Positions 26,072 to 33,879 of a DNA stretch of 64,000 bases are shown in pieces (the first letter of the stretch is position 1; the number at the start of each line of letters is the position of its first letter). The translations under genes and the position numbers were made by a program. The DNA comes from DASQMT01 sp963827335. GTDB lineage: Bacteria > Actinomycetota > Thermoleophilia > Solirubrobacterales > Solirubrobacteraceae. The notes under the pieces were generated by a model. That model was not told the DNA's origin. It worked only from the letters and a program-made list of their open reading frames with translations, and did not search any database. The DNA lies in NCBI GenBank assembly GCA_963827335.1, contig CAWHAP010000022.1:99470-163469 (forward strand), given 5' to 3'.

Positions 26072-26956
26072 TCAGCGCGCCAGCTCGTACCCGCCCAACT
26101 GGGCGGCGAGCGCCGGCGCCCGGCTGTCGACCGCGGCGAGCAGCGGCTCGGCCAGCTCGAGCGCGTCGCGCGGCAGCGCCAGCTCGAACGGCTCCCACGC
26201 CAGCGACACGAACGCGAGACCGAATGCGCCGGCGGCGGCGCGGGTGGCCAGTCCGGCGCCGGCCGAGCCCGATGCGACCGCCATCGCGACCTCGAGGTGC
26301 GAGCCGTACACGGACCCGTGCAGCGCCGTCGCGTCGAGCCCGGCTGCGCCCACGAGCCGCTCGAACAGCACGCGCGTGCCGGTGCCGTGCGCCCGCTGCG
26401 CGAGCTCGACGCCGCCGAGCGCCTCCACGCCGTCGATGCCGCGGGGGTTGCCGGCAGGCAGGACGAGGCCCTGCTCGCGCCGCCACAACGGCACGAGCTG
26501 CGGCTCCCGCCCGGCGAGCGCCGAGCGCGCGAACGGCGCGTTGTAGCTCCCGTCGCGGTGACGGAGGTGCAGCGTCGCGGCGTCGGCCGTGCGCGCCCAC
26601 AGCGCGCCGATCCCGGCGAAGCTGCCGCGGGCCGCGACGCGGTCGACCGCCGGCTGGCCCGTCAGCAGCAGGTCGAGCAGGGGATCGTCGCTGCCGGCGA
26701 GCCTGAGCGCGCGGCCGCCCGCGAGCGCACGCCGCGCACGGACGGGCCCGTCCGCCGACACCGTCGAGCGCCGGCGCGGACCGCCGCCGGCGACGCCCAG
26801 GCGCACGAGCTCGGCGTGCACGCGGGCCGCCGTCGTCGGCGCGACGCCCTCGCGCCGGGCGAGCTCGCGCACGCTCGGGAGCGGCGCGCCGGGTGCGAGC
26901 GCACCGCTCGCCACGTCCGCGAGGAGCCGCTCCACCAGCTCGAGATAGCGCGCCAT
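26072..26956 (-). CDS. GntR-type HTH regulator with PBP-like sensor domain
   Basis: A 294-residue one-component regulator. Residues 1-70 are a GntR winged helix (LPSVRELARREGVAPTTAAR). Residues about 80-294 are the PBP-like domain found at the end of the neighbouring MoeA: VPLWRREQGLVLPAGNPRG, HGTGTRVLFERL and FGLAFVSLAWEPFEL align directly with it. No membrane segment is present. It is convergent with moeA copy 2 (3-base gap) and divergent from tupA across a 51-base region with a perfect palindrome. It most likely controls tungstate uptake and perhaps its own gene; the ligand (oxyanion or pterin) is unknown. Confidence 0.85.
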   Translation of the reverse strand: MARYLELVERLLADVASGALAPGAPLPSVRELARREGVAPTTAARVHAELVRLGVAGGGPRRRSTVSADGPVRARRALAGGRALRLAGSDDPLLDLLLTGQPAVDRVAARGSFAGIGALWARTADAATLHLRHRDGSYNAPFARSALAGREPQLVPLWRREQGLVLPAGNPRGIDGVEALGGVELAQRAHGTGTRVLFERLVGAAGLDATALHGSVYGSHLEVAMAVASGSAGAGLATRAAAGAFGLAFVSLAWEPFELALPRDALELAEPLLAAVDSRAPALAAQLGGYELAR

Positions 26957-26962
26957 CGCCCA

Positions 26963-26976
26963 GCATCGTACGATGC
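26963..26976. promoter_or_regulatory. Palindromic operator between regulator gene and tupA
   Basis: GCATCGTACGATGC is a perfect 14-base palindrome in the 51-base divergent region, 6 bases from the regulator ATG and 31 from tupA. A second weaker repeat, TCTGT-N6-ACAGA, lies at 26982-26997, and AAAGGA (26997-27002) is the tupA ribosome site. It is the best candidate binding site of the GntR-PBP regulator. Confidence 0.6.
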
Positions 26977-27007
26977 GCTCATCTGTGCTGGTACAGAAAG
27001 GATCACC

Positions 27008-27841
27008 ATGCGTCGCTCAGCGATCGCCCTGTCGCTCCTCGCGCTGCTGCTCGCCGGCTGCGGCGACGACACCCGCGGAGGCCTCATCCTCGCGACCACC
27101 ACGAGCACCCAGGACTCGGGTCTGCTCGACGAGCTCGTGCCGGCGTTCGAGGAGCAGAGCGGGTTCGCGGTCAAGACCGTCGCCGTCGGGAGCGGCGAGG
27201 CCATCGAGCTCGGCGAGCGCGGCGAGGCCGACGTGGTGCTCGTGCACTCGCCCGGGGCGGAGGAGGAGCTGATGGGCACCGGCAAGGCCGGCGACCGCCG
27301 GCTCGTCATGCACAACGACTTCGTCATCGTCGGGCCGGCCGACGACCCGGCCGGCATCCGCGGGAAGCCACCCACCGCGGCCTTCGCGGCGATCGCCGAG
27401 GGCGGGGACGCGCCGTTCGTCTCGCGCGCCGACGACTCGGGCACGCACGCCGCCGAGCTCGGCTTCTGGGAGGACGCGGGCGTCGATCCGCCGCGCGGCC
27501 GCTACGTCGAGACCGGCCAGGGCATGGGCGCGACCCTGCGGGTGGCCGACGAGCGCCGCGGCTACACGCTGGCCGACCGCGGGACCTACCTCACGCAGCC
27601 CGGCGACCTGAAGGTGCTCGTCGAGGACGACCCGGCTCTGCTGAACATCTATCACGTGATCGACATCACGAAGGACGCCGGCGACCAGGTCAACACTGAG
27701 GGGGCGCGGGCGTTCGCCCAATGGATCGTCTCGACCGAGGCGCAGGAGCAGATCGCCGGCTTCGGCCTCGAGCGCTACGGCGAGCCGCTGTTCACACCCG
27801 ACGCCGGAAAGACGCTCGCGCAGGTCGAGTCCGGTGCCTGA
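27008..27841 (+). CDS. tupA: Tungstate ABC transporter substrate-binding lipoprotein
   Basis: A 277-residue lipoprotein: signal peptide with lipobox LLAGC, cysteine at residue 18. The mature part opens with LATTTSTQDSGLLDELVPAF; the TTTS motif is the oxyanion-binding signature of TupA. Further family features are SRADDSGTH and YTLADRGTYL. It captures tungstate outside the membrane and passes it to TupB. The tupA stop and tupB start share one base (TGATG). Specificity for tungstate over molybdate is inferred from family motifs and from the AOR/FDH context. Confidence 0.9.
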   Translation: MRRSAIALSLLALLLAGCGDDTRGGLILATTTSTQDSGLLDELVPAFEEQSGFAVKTVAVGSGEAIELGERGEADVVLVHSPGAEEELMGTGKAGDRRLVMHNDFVIVGPADDPAGIRGKPPTAAFAAIAEGGDAPFVSRADDSGTHAAELGFWEDAGVDPPRGRYVETGQGMGATLRVADERRGYTLADRGTYLTQPGDLKVLVEDDPALLNIYHVIDITKDAGDQVNTEGARAFAQWIVSTEAQEQIAGFGLERYGEPLFTPDAGKTLAQVESGA

Positions 27842-28536
27842 TGGACGTCCTCGCCGACGCCGTCCGCGACGCGGTCGAGCTGCTGCTCGGCGGTGACCGG
27901 GCCACGTGGGAGATCGTCTGGCGCTCGCTCCGGGTCTCGGGGACCGCGACGGCGATCGCCTTCGCGGCCGGTCTGCCGCTCGGCATGCTGCTGGCCTTCG
28001 GCCGCTTCCGCGGCCGGCGCGCGCTGCTCGCGCTCGTCAACACCGGCATGGGGCTCCCGCCGGTCGTCGTCGGCCTCGTCGTCACGGTGCTGCTCTGGCG
28101 CAGCGGTCCCCTCGGCGGGCTCGAGCTGCTGTTCACCCCGAGCGCCATGGTCATCGCCCAGGCGGCGATCGGCCTCCCGCTCGTGGCGGGACTCTCGGCA
28201 GCGGGGCTGCAGCAGGTCGACCCGGACTTCGCGACGCAGATGCAGGCGCTGGGCGCCTCGCGGGCGCGGGCGCTCTGGGAGGTCGCGCTCGAGGCGCGAC
28301 TGCCGCTGCTCGCCGCGGGGATGGCCGCGTTCGGCGCGCTCATCTCCGAGGTCGGCGCGGCGATGATGGTCGGCGGCAACATCGCGGGCGAGACCCGAGT
28401 CCTCACCACCGCCGCCGTCCTCGAGGCCTCGCGCGGCGAGTTCGCTCTGGCGGTCGCCCTCGGTCTGATCCTGCTCGCGGTGGCGTTCTCGGTGAATCTC
28501 GCCCTCACCACGATCCAGCAGCGCGGCCGGCCGTGA
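27841..28536 (+). CDS. tupB: Tungstate ABC transporter permease
   Basis: A 231-residue inner-membrane permease with five or six helices. The coupling (EAA) loop is QMQALGASRARALWEVALEA near residue 140, and the TupB-type segment FGALISEVGAAMMVGGNIAG follows. It forms the channel with TupA and TupC. It is translationally coupled on both sides: TGATG with tupA, GTGA with tupC. Confidence 0.9.
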   Translation: MDVLADAVRDAVELLLGGDRATWEIVWRSLRVSGTATAIAFAAGLPLGMLLAFGRFRGRRALLALVNTGMGLPPVVVGLVVTVLLWRSGPLGGLELLFTPSAMVIAQAAIGLPLVAGLSAAGLQQVDPDFATQMQALGASRARALWEVALEARLPLLAAGMAAFGALISEVGAAMMVGGNIAGETRVLTTAAVLEASRGEFALAVALGLILLAVAFSVNLALTTIQQRGRP

Positions 28537-29573
28537 CCGGCGTGCAGGTGCGGCTCGAGGGGATCCGCGCCGAGGCCGGCGGCACCCGGATCCTCGACGT
28601 CCCGGCGCTCGAGCTCCCTGGCGGCGAGACGACCGCGGTGCTCGGGCCCAACGGCGCCGGCAAGTCCACGCTCGTGCGGATCGCGTCCGGCCTGCGCCCG
28701 GCCGAGACCGGACGGGTCCTGATCGACGGCCAGGCGGCAGCGCCCTCCGAGCGCCGGGCACTCGCCGCCGCAGTCCTCCAGCGGCCGCTCCTGGGCCGCG
28801 GGTCCGTCCGGCGCAACGTCGAGCTGGGACTGCGCTTCGCGCGCGTCGACCGCGTGGAGGCGCGCTCGCGCGGGCAGCGGTGGCTCGACCTGCTCGGCAT
28901 CGCCCAGCTCGCCGACCGCCCGGCGCGCGGCCTCTCGGGCGGCGAGGCGCAGCGTGTGAGCCTCGCCCGCGCACTCGCGCTGGAGCCCCGGATGCTCGTG
29001 CTCGACGAGCCGTTCGCCGCGCTCGATCTCAGCACCCGCGCCGGCCTGCTCGGCGAGCTGCGGGCGCTGCTCGCCGCGGCCGCGACGACCGCGGTGCTCG
29101 TCACGCACGATCCCGGCGAAGCGGCTGCCCTCGCGTCGCACGTCGTCGTCCTCCAGGCGGGCGTGGTCCGCCAGGCCGGGCCGACGGCCGGCGTCTTCGC
29201 CCGGCCCGCGGACCGCGAGACCGCGCGGCTGCTCGGCTACGACAACGTCATCGGCCCGGCGGAGGCCGAGCAGCTCGGCCTGTCCACCGCGACCCCGGTC
29301 GCGTTCCGCGCCGCGGACCTGTCGATCTCCGCGGGCGATGGCGCCGGCGAGGCGCGCGTCGTGCGGAGCATCCCCGTCGCGGGCGCCTCGCAGGTGGTCG
29401 TCGCGCTCGGCGGTACGACGGTCGTCGGCACCAGCGCGTCGCTGGGAGGCTTCCCCGAGGGGAGCCCCGCGCGCGTGCGCCTCGCCGCCGAGCGCTGCGT
29501 GCCGGTCGGGGGCGCCGACCGGCACGCCGGCGGCACCCGTCGACGCTCGGACGCCGGCTCGCCGCGCGCCTAG
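28533..29573 (+). CDS. tupC: Tungstate ABC transporter ATPase
   Basis: A 346-residue ATPase: Walker A GPNGAGKST, Q-loop VLQRPLLGRG, signature LSGGEAQ, Walker B MLVLDEPF, and H-loop VTHDP. Residues about 235-320 form an extra C-terminal TOBE/Mop-like domain (STATPVAFRAADLSIS and QVVVALGG), which in related transporters binds oxyanion and gives feedback inhibition. A GTG start overlaps the tupB stop by four bases. The last four bases overlap the stop of the convergent doxX gene at CTAG. Confidence 0.9.
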   Translation: MTGVQVRLEGIRAEAGGTRILDVPALELPGGETTAVLGPNGAGKSTLVRIASGLRPAETGRVLIDGQAAAPSERRALAAAVLQRPLLGRGSVRRNVELGLRFARVDRVEARSRGQRWLDLLGIAQLADRPARGLSGGEAQRVSLARALALEPRMLVLDEPFAALDLSTRAGLLGELRALLAAAATTAVLVTHDPGEAAALASHVVVLQAGVVRQAGPTAGVFARPADRETARLLGYDNVIGPAEAEQLGLSTATPVAFRAADLSISAGDGAGEARVVRSIPVAGASQVVVALGGTTVVGTSASLGGFPEGSPARVRLAAERCVPVGGADRHAGGTRRRSDAGSPRA

Positions 29574-30025
29574 CCGCGGCGCCGCAGCGGCGCGTCGTAG
29601 ACCGACGCGAGGCGCGCGAGCGTGAGGGCGCCGAGCATCAGGCCGAAGTCGCGCAGCGCGATGTCGTAGTAGCCCGAGAGCGTGAGCAGGTTCAGGATGA
29701 TCCCCGCGAGCCAGCCCGCGACGACGTAGGCGCCGTAGCGCGGCTTGAGCGCCACGAGCACGCCGGCGACGATCTCGATCGCGCCGACGGCGTACATGGC
29801 GTCCTGCGCCGAGCCGGGCACGATGTCGTCGATCCAGGGGGCGAGGTAGATCGGCCAGTCGACCAGCACGCCGGCGAACTTGTCGAGTCCGAAGGCGATC
29901 GGGGCGACGGCGAAGGCGATGCGCAGCAGCGCGAACGCCTGGTAGCGCGCATCCCCCCAGTCGGGGCGCGCGCCCGCATGGGCGGACTCCCCCGGGATGA
30001 CGACGCGATCGGAAACTGCAGCCAT
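29570..30025 (-). CDS. DoxX-family membrane protein
   Basis: A 151-residue protein with four helices. FALLRIAFAVAPIAFGLDKF opens the DoxX fold and YAVGAIEIVAGVLVALKPRYG follows. A strong AAGGAGG ribosome site precedes the ATG. It lies 72 bases downstream of the anti-sigma gene on the same strand, so it may be a target of, or co-transcribed with, the sigma/anti-sigma pair. DoxX proteins elsewhere are tied to thiol and oxidative stress; the role here is unproven. Confidence 0.85.
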   Translation of the reverse strand: MAAVSDRVVIPGESAHAGARPDWGDARYQAFALLRIAFAVAPIAFGLDKFAGVLVDWPIYLAPWIDDIVPGSAQDAMYAVGAIEIVAGVLVALKPRYGAYVVAGWLAGIILNLLTLSGYYDIALRDFGLMLGALTLARLASVYDAPLRRRG

Positions 30026-30097
30026 GACGGGCCTCCTTCGACGTGGGCCGCACGATGGGTGCGGCGTTTCCCTTCTGCGTCGTCCGGGCCCGCTTCC

Positions 30098-30322
30098 TTA
30101 CCCCTGCGCCGCGAGGAACGCCACGAGGCTGTCGTGGTCCTCGCGGCACGCGGGGCAGCCGTGCAGGTGCGGGCGCATGCCCGGCACCGCGGCGTCGGCG
30201 TCGGCGCCGGCGCGTTCGAGCTCGACGTATCGGTCGAGCTGGTCGAAGCACGCCTCGCACGTCAGCTCGGGCTCGCCGGGCCCGAGCAGCGCGGAGAGCG
30301 GCGGAGTGGGTGGTTCGCTCAC
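30098..30322 (-). CDS. Zinc-finger anti-sigma factor (small)
   Basis: A 74-residue cytoplasmic protein with the zinc anti-sigma motif HLHGCPACREDH (H-x3-C-x2-C) preceded by ELTCEACFDQLDRYVELE. It has no membrane helix, so it is a soluble, redox-type anti-sigma like RsrA. A GTG start with ribosome site GGAAGGAGG overlaps the sigma stop by four bases. Zinc loss or oxidation of the cysteines would release the sigma factor (known for the family). Confidence 0.85.
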   Translation of the reverse strand: MSEPPTPPLSALLGPGEPELTCEACFDQLDRYVELERAGADADAAVPGMRPHLHGCPACREDHDSLVAFLAAQG

Positions 30323-31011
30323 GATCCTCCTTCCGGTCCGGTCAGGTGCCCGTCGGACGCCAGCCGCGCCCGCAGGCGGCGGCGGGCGTCGTGCAGGGCC
30401 TTGTAGAGCGCGCCGCGGGTCGTGTCCATCCGCTCGGCGAGCACGTCGATCGGCACGCCGTCGAGCGCGAGCGCGACCAGCACGGTCCGCTGGTGCGGCG
30501 TCAGCTCCGCGATCCCGGCCGCGATCGCGGAGAGCAGCTCGGCGGTCTCGAGATCGAGGTCGGGGGCCGAGCGCGCGGCGGCCAGCCGTGCCAGCCCCTC
30601 CTCCTCGAGCGGGACCTCGCGGGCCTGCCACGCACGCCGGCGGACGCGGACCGCCGCCTCGAGCAGCGCGAACTTGTACGCCCATGTCGTGAAGCGGCTG
30701 TCGCCGCGGTAGCCGGGCAGCTTGCGCAGGACGGCCATCAGCGCGTCGTCGGCCGCCTGCGTGGCGAGGTCGTCCAGGTCTCCGGTGCGCGCGCCGCCGC
30801 GCCGGCCGACCTCGAAGCGCGCCGCGCGCAGCAGCAGCGCGTGGAGCGCGGCGACCGCCGCCTCGTGCCGTTCGCCGTCGCCCGACAGGTCGCGCACCCA
30901 GGCACGCGACTCGGCGTCTGGGCCGCGCGGCTCGGAGCGGGACGGGACGTCGCACACGGCGGGTCCCGCCACGCTACCAGCGGGCTGCACGGGGAGCTCG
31001 GCGGAGCGCAT
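30319..31011 (-). CDS. ECF RNA polymerase sigma factor
   Basis: A sigma-70 ECF factor of about 230 residues. Region 2 is DLDDLATQAADDALMAVLRK followed by FTTWAYKFALLEA; region 4 is LTPHQRTVLVALALDGVPID with the recognition helix DTTRGALYKALHDARRRL. The first 60 residues are poorly conserved and the start is uncertain (ATG at 31011, or GTG codons downstream). It is encoded with its anti-sigma factor by overlapping genes, and would redirect polymerase in stress. Confidence 0.85.
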   Translation of the reverse strand: MRSAELPVQPAGSVAGPAVCDVPSRSEPRGPDAESRAWVRDLSGDGERHEAAVAALHALLLRAARFEVGRRGGARTGDLDDLATQAADDALMAVLRKLPGYRGDSRFTTWAYKFALLEAAVRVRRRAWQAREVPLEEEGLARLAAARSAPDLDLETAELLSAIAAGIAELTPHQRTVLVALALDGVPIDVLAERMDTTRGALYKALHDARRRLRARLASDGHLTGPEGGS

Positions 31012-31102
31012 CAGGTCGTTCGCGACCGACCATGCCCCCTTTCTTACCTGCGCGTGATGAGCGGCAACGCGCCAGTCTCGGATTTCGTCATCATGCCGAG
31101 CC

Positions 31103-31504
31103 GTGGAGCTGGTGGCGATCGGGATCGTGGAGTCGCCGCTCGTCGACCGGGCGGCGGCACCCAAGCAGGGCGACGAGGGCGCGCCGGACGCGTTGCTGCG
31201 CTTCGACCCGGCCTACGCCGACGGCCTCGACGGCCTCGCGGAGGGCGACGAGCTGCTCATCCTCACGTGGCTGGACCGCGCCGCGCGCGACGTGCTGCGC
31301 GTGATCCCCCGCAGCGATCCCGCGAACCCCGAGCGCGGCGTGTTCGGCACCCGCTCGCCGGACCGGCCCAACCCGATCGGGCTGCACCGCGTGACCGTGC
31401 TGGCCGTCGACGGGCTCCGGCTGCAGGTCAGCGGGATCGAGGCGCTCGACGGCACGCCGGTGGTCGACGTCAAGCCGGTGCTGCGCAGCATCGACGAGCG
31501 ATGA
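31103..31504 (+). CDS. trmO: tRNA (t6A37-N6) methyltransferase TrmO-like
   Basis: A 133-residue TrmO/YaeB-family protein, which methylates N6-threonylcarbamoyladenosine at position 37 of certain tRNAs with SAM. The family block RGVFGTRSPDRPNPIGLHRV is nearly ideal, and the pattern LVAIGIVESP opens the barrel. The protein is shorter than E. coli TrmO (about 235) because it lacks the C-terminal domain, as in many actinobacterial and archaeal forms. It uses a GTG start. Confidence 0.88.
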   Translation: MELVAIGIVESPLVDRAAAPKQGDEGAPDALLRFDPAYADGLDGLAEGDELLILTWLDRAARDVLRVIPRSDPANPERGVFGTRSPDRPNPIGLHRVTVLAVDGLRLQVSGIEALDGTPVVDVKPVLRSIDER

Positions 31505-31554
31505 GCGGCATGTCCCTTGGCTAGGCCGCGGGCGCGGACGGGTATGCCTGGCGC

Positions 31555-31638
31555 ATGCGCACCGTGTTCGTCGTCTACCTGGCCATCATCGTGACCGGGC
31601 TGGCGTACTTCACCGTCATCGGCCTCACGCACCACTGA
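31555..31638 (+). CDS. 27-residue membrane peptide
   Basis: A single-helix peptide, MRTVFVVYLAIIVTGLAY followed by FTVIGLTHH. Its TGA shares a base with the ATG of the next gene (TGATG), which supports real translation and coupling. A TATGCC stretch lies 5 to 10 bases upstream. Function unknown; it may be a subunit or assembly aid of the DUF6766 protein. Confidence 0.6.
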   Translation: MRTVFVVYLAIIVTGLAYFTVIGLTHH

Positions 31639-32330
31639 TGCGCCGCCTGCTGCGCGAGCAGAGCCTCAGCCTCGTCTTCCTCGCCCTCTTCCTGGCCGCG
31701 CTGATCGGCCAGGCGATCGCGGGCTGGCACGAGTACAACAACCTCGAGACCTGGCACGCCCAGATGGCCGGCGAGACCCCGGAGACGTTGGGGCTGGGCC
31801 GCTATCTGACGTCCTCGAGCTTCGCGCAAGCGGTGACCGAGAACTGGCAGTCGGAGTACCTGCAGTTCACGCTCTTCATCCTCCTCACGGTCTGGTTCAT
31901 CCAGAAGGGCTCGCCCGAGTCCAAGCAGCCGGGCGAGGAGGGCGGCGAGTCCGACGCCCAGCAGCACGTCGGCGCGCACATCCGGCCCGATTCGCCGCGC
32001 TGGGCACGTGCCGGCGGCTGGCGGCTCAAGGTCTACGAGAACTCGCTCGTGCTCGTGATGGCGACGATCTGGATCTGGTCGTGGTTCGCGCAGTCCGTGT
32101 CGGGCTGGAGCGAGCACAACGCCGAGCTGATCGAGCACGAGCAGCCGCCGCTGTCGTGGCTCGGCTATCTCGGGTCGGCCGACTTCTGGGAGACCACGCT
32201 GCAGAACTGGCAGTCCGAGTTCCTCGCCGTCGGCTCGATGGCCGTGCTGGCGATCTACCTGCGCCAGCGCGGCTCGCCGGAGTCCAAGCCCGTCGGCTGC
32301 CCGCACCGCACGACCTCCGTGGAGGGATGA
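31638..32330 (+). CDS. DUF6766-like four-helix membrane protein
   Basis: A 230-residue membrane protein built from two similar halves. Each half has a helix starting with a GW..E..N motif, then the NWQSEYLQFTLFILL / NWQSEFLAVGSMAVL helix and ends in QKGSPESK / QRGSPESK. The internal duplication gives four helices with both repeats ending on the same side. A charged linker (residues about 95-120) joins them. Such proteins are recognised only as a domain of unknown function. Neighbours: the mini-membrane peptide before, a HAD phosphatase after. Confidence 0.75.
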   Translation: MRRLLREQSLSLVFLALFLAALIGQAIAGWHEYNNLETWHAQMAGETPETLGLGRYLTSSSFAQAVTENWQSEYLQFTLFILLTVWFIQKGSPESKQPGEEGGESDAQQHVGAHIRPDSPRWARAGGWRLKVYENSLVLVMATIWIWSWFAQSVSGWSEHNAELIEHEQPPLSWLGYLGSADFWETTLQNWQSEFLAVGSMAVLAIYLRQRGSPESKPVGCPHRTTSVEG

Positions 32331-32335
32331 GCCGC

Positions 32336-32995
32336 ATGAGCCCCCCGGCCGTGGTCCTCGACGTCGACGGCACCCTCGTCGACAGCAACTACCAGCACGC
32401 GCTGAGCTGGCACCGCGCCTTCGCCCAGCACGGCTGCGCGGTGCCCGCGTGGCGCACGCACCGCGCGATCGGGATGGGCGGCGACATGCTCGTGCCCGCG
32501 CTCGCCGGCGAGGAGTGGGACGCCGAGCACGGCGACGACGTGCGGGCGGCGGAGTCGACGCTGTTCGGCGAGCTGATCGACCGCGTCGCCCCGCTGCCCG
32601 GCGCGCGCGCCTTCCTCGAGCTGCTCGGGCTGCGCGGGCATGCGGTCGTGCTGTCCTCCTCGGCGAAGGCGCACGAGCTCGAGCACTACCTCGACCTGCT
32701 CGGCGCGCGCGAGCTCGTGCAGGCGTGGACGACCTCGGCCGACGTCGAGCAGACCAAGCCCGAGCCCGACGTCGTCCACGCCGGGCTCGACAAGCTGGGC
32801 AAGCCGGAGCGCGCCGTCATGGTCGGCGACTCCGTCTACGACGTCGTGGCCGCCGGGCGCGCGGACCTGCCCACGATCGCCCTGCTCACCGGCGGCTTCG
32901 GCGCCGGCGAGCTCGAGGCGGCGGGCGCCGCCCAGGTGCTCGACGACCTGCCCGCGCTGATCCGGCAGATCGACGAGACCGCGCTGGCGGGGTGA
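32336..32995 (+). CDS. HAD-superfamily phosphatase (Gph/PGMB-like)
   Basis: A 219-residue HAD hydrolase. Motif I DVDGTLVDSN holds the nucleophile Asp, motif II is VLSSSAKAHE, motif III TKPEPDVV, motif IV MVGDSVYDV. A helical cap lies at residues 18-85. The ATG at 32336 has GGAGGG at ideal distance (32321-32326); an ATG at 32327 would overlap the previous stop. It resembles phosphoglycolate phosphatase and beta-phosphoglucomutase groups, substrate unknown. Confidence 0.88.
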   Translation: MSPPAVVLDVDGTLVDSNYQHALSWHRAFAQHGCAVPAWRTHRAIGMGGDMLVPALAGEEWDAEHGDDVRAAESTLFGELIDRVAPLPGARAFLELLGLRGHAVVLSSSAKAHELEHYLDLLGARELVQAWTTSADVEQTKPEPDVVHAGLDKLGKPERAVMVGDSVYDVVAAGRADLPTIALLTGGFGAGELEAAGAAQVLDDLPALIRQIDETALAG

Positions 32996-32996
32996 C

Positions 32997-33653
32997 CTAC
33001 GGCGCGGGCACGACGCGCATGTACGGGAGCGGCGTCTCCCAGCCGTCGGGGTAGCGCTCCTTGGCCTGCTCGTCGCTCACGGAGCCGGCGATGATCACGT
33101 CCTCGCCCTGCTGCCACTGGGCCGGCGTCGCGACCTGGTGCTCGGCGGTCAGGCGGAGCGAGTCGATCACGCGCAGGACCTCGTCGAAGTTGCGGCCCGT
33201 CGTCATCGGATAGATGAGGATCAGCTTGATCTTCTTGTCCGGCCCGATCACGAACACGTTGCGCAGCGTCGCGTTCTGGGCGGGCGTGCGCTGCGTCGGG
33301 TCGCCCTCGACCTCGGCCGGCAGCATGCCGTAGGCCTTCGAGATCGAGAAGTCGGTGTCGGCGATCATCGGGTAGTTCGGCGCGGTGCCCTGGCTCGCCT
33401 TGATGTCGGCCGCCCACTTCTCGTGGTTGTCGACGGGATCGACGGAGAGGCCGATGATCTTCGTGCCGCGGGCGTCGAACTCGGGCTTGATCGAGGCCAT
33501 GTAGCCGAGCTCGGTCGTGCAGACGGGCGTGAAGTCGCGCGGATGCGAGAACAGCACCGCCCAGCTGTCGCCGATCCACTCGTGGAAGGTGATCTCGCCC
33601 TCGGTCGTCTGGGCGGTGAAGTCGGGGGCGGTGTCGCCGATGGTCAGTGCCAC
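32997..33653 (-). CDS. Peroxiredoxin (Prx6/1-Cys type)
   Basis: A 218-residue peroxiredoxin. The peroxidatic cysteine is in SHPRDFTPVCTTELGYM (about Cys-45) and the long C-terminal arm (residues 165-218, QWQQGEDVIIAGSVSD) is typical of the Prx6 subfamily. No second resolving Cys is seen, so it is a one-cysteine enzyme reducing H2O2 and alkyl peroxides. It has a GTG start with ribosome site GAGGAG. The stop lies one base after the HAD gene stop, convergent. Confidence 0.92.
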   Translation of the reverse strand: MALTIGDTAPDFTAQTTEGEITFHEWIGDSWAVLFSHPRDFTPVCTTELGYMASIKPEFDARGTKIIGLSVDPVDNHEKWAADIKASQGTAPNYPMIADTDFSISKAYGMLPAEVEGDPTQRTPAQNATLRNVFVIGPDKKIKLILIYPMTTGRNFDEVLRVIDSLRLTAEHQVATPAQWQQGEDVIIAGSVSDEQAKERYPDGWETPLPYMRVVPAP

Positions 33654-33701
33654 TGTCGTCTCCTCGTACCGGTGGGGCAGAAGTCCGTTGGCCTAAAATC
33701 C

Positions 33702-33717
33702 TACCGACAATGTGGTA
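33702..33717. promoter_or_regulatory. AT-rich promoter of peroxiredoxin gene with short inverted repeat
   Basis: TACC-N8-GGTA lies in a conspicuously AT-rich island (33690-33721) about 50 bases upstream of the peroxiredoxin GTG. It is the likely promoter and possibly a regulator site. A matching regulator gene is not adjacent. Confidence 0.35.
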
Positions 33718-33879
33718 ATTCGCCCCGGAGGGGCTGTCGCCGACCCTATCCCGCGCGGGCGGCGATGGCCAGCGGTCCGCGGGGGTACGGTGCCCGTACC
33801 CCGCCTGCCCGCCGCTCCGGCCTGCCGGAGTGCAGCCCGCACCCCTGCGGCGCCGGCGCCCGCGCGTCAGGCTGCATGG

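Noticed and set aside
23107..26706. 1,199-codon open frame across both moeA genes
   Set aside because: Arg-rich, without any domain; it is the shifted frame of moeA copies 1 and 2.
31021..31036. Strong AAAGGGGGC ribosome site with ATG at 31033 (minus) as sigma factor start
   Set aside because: That ATG is out of frame with the sigma gene and opens only 19 codons.
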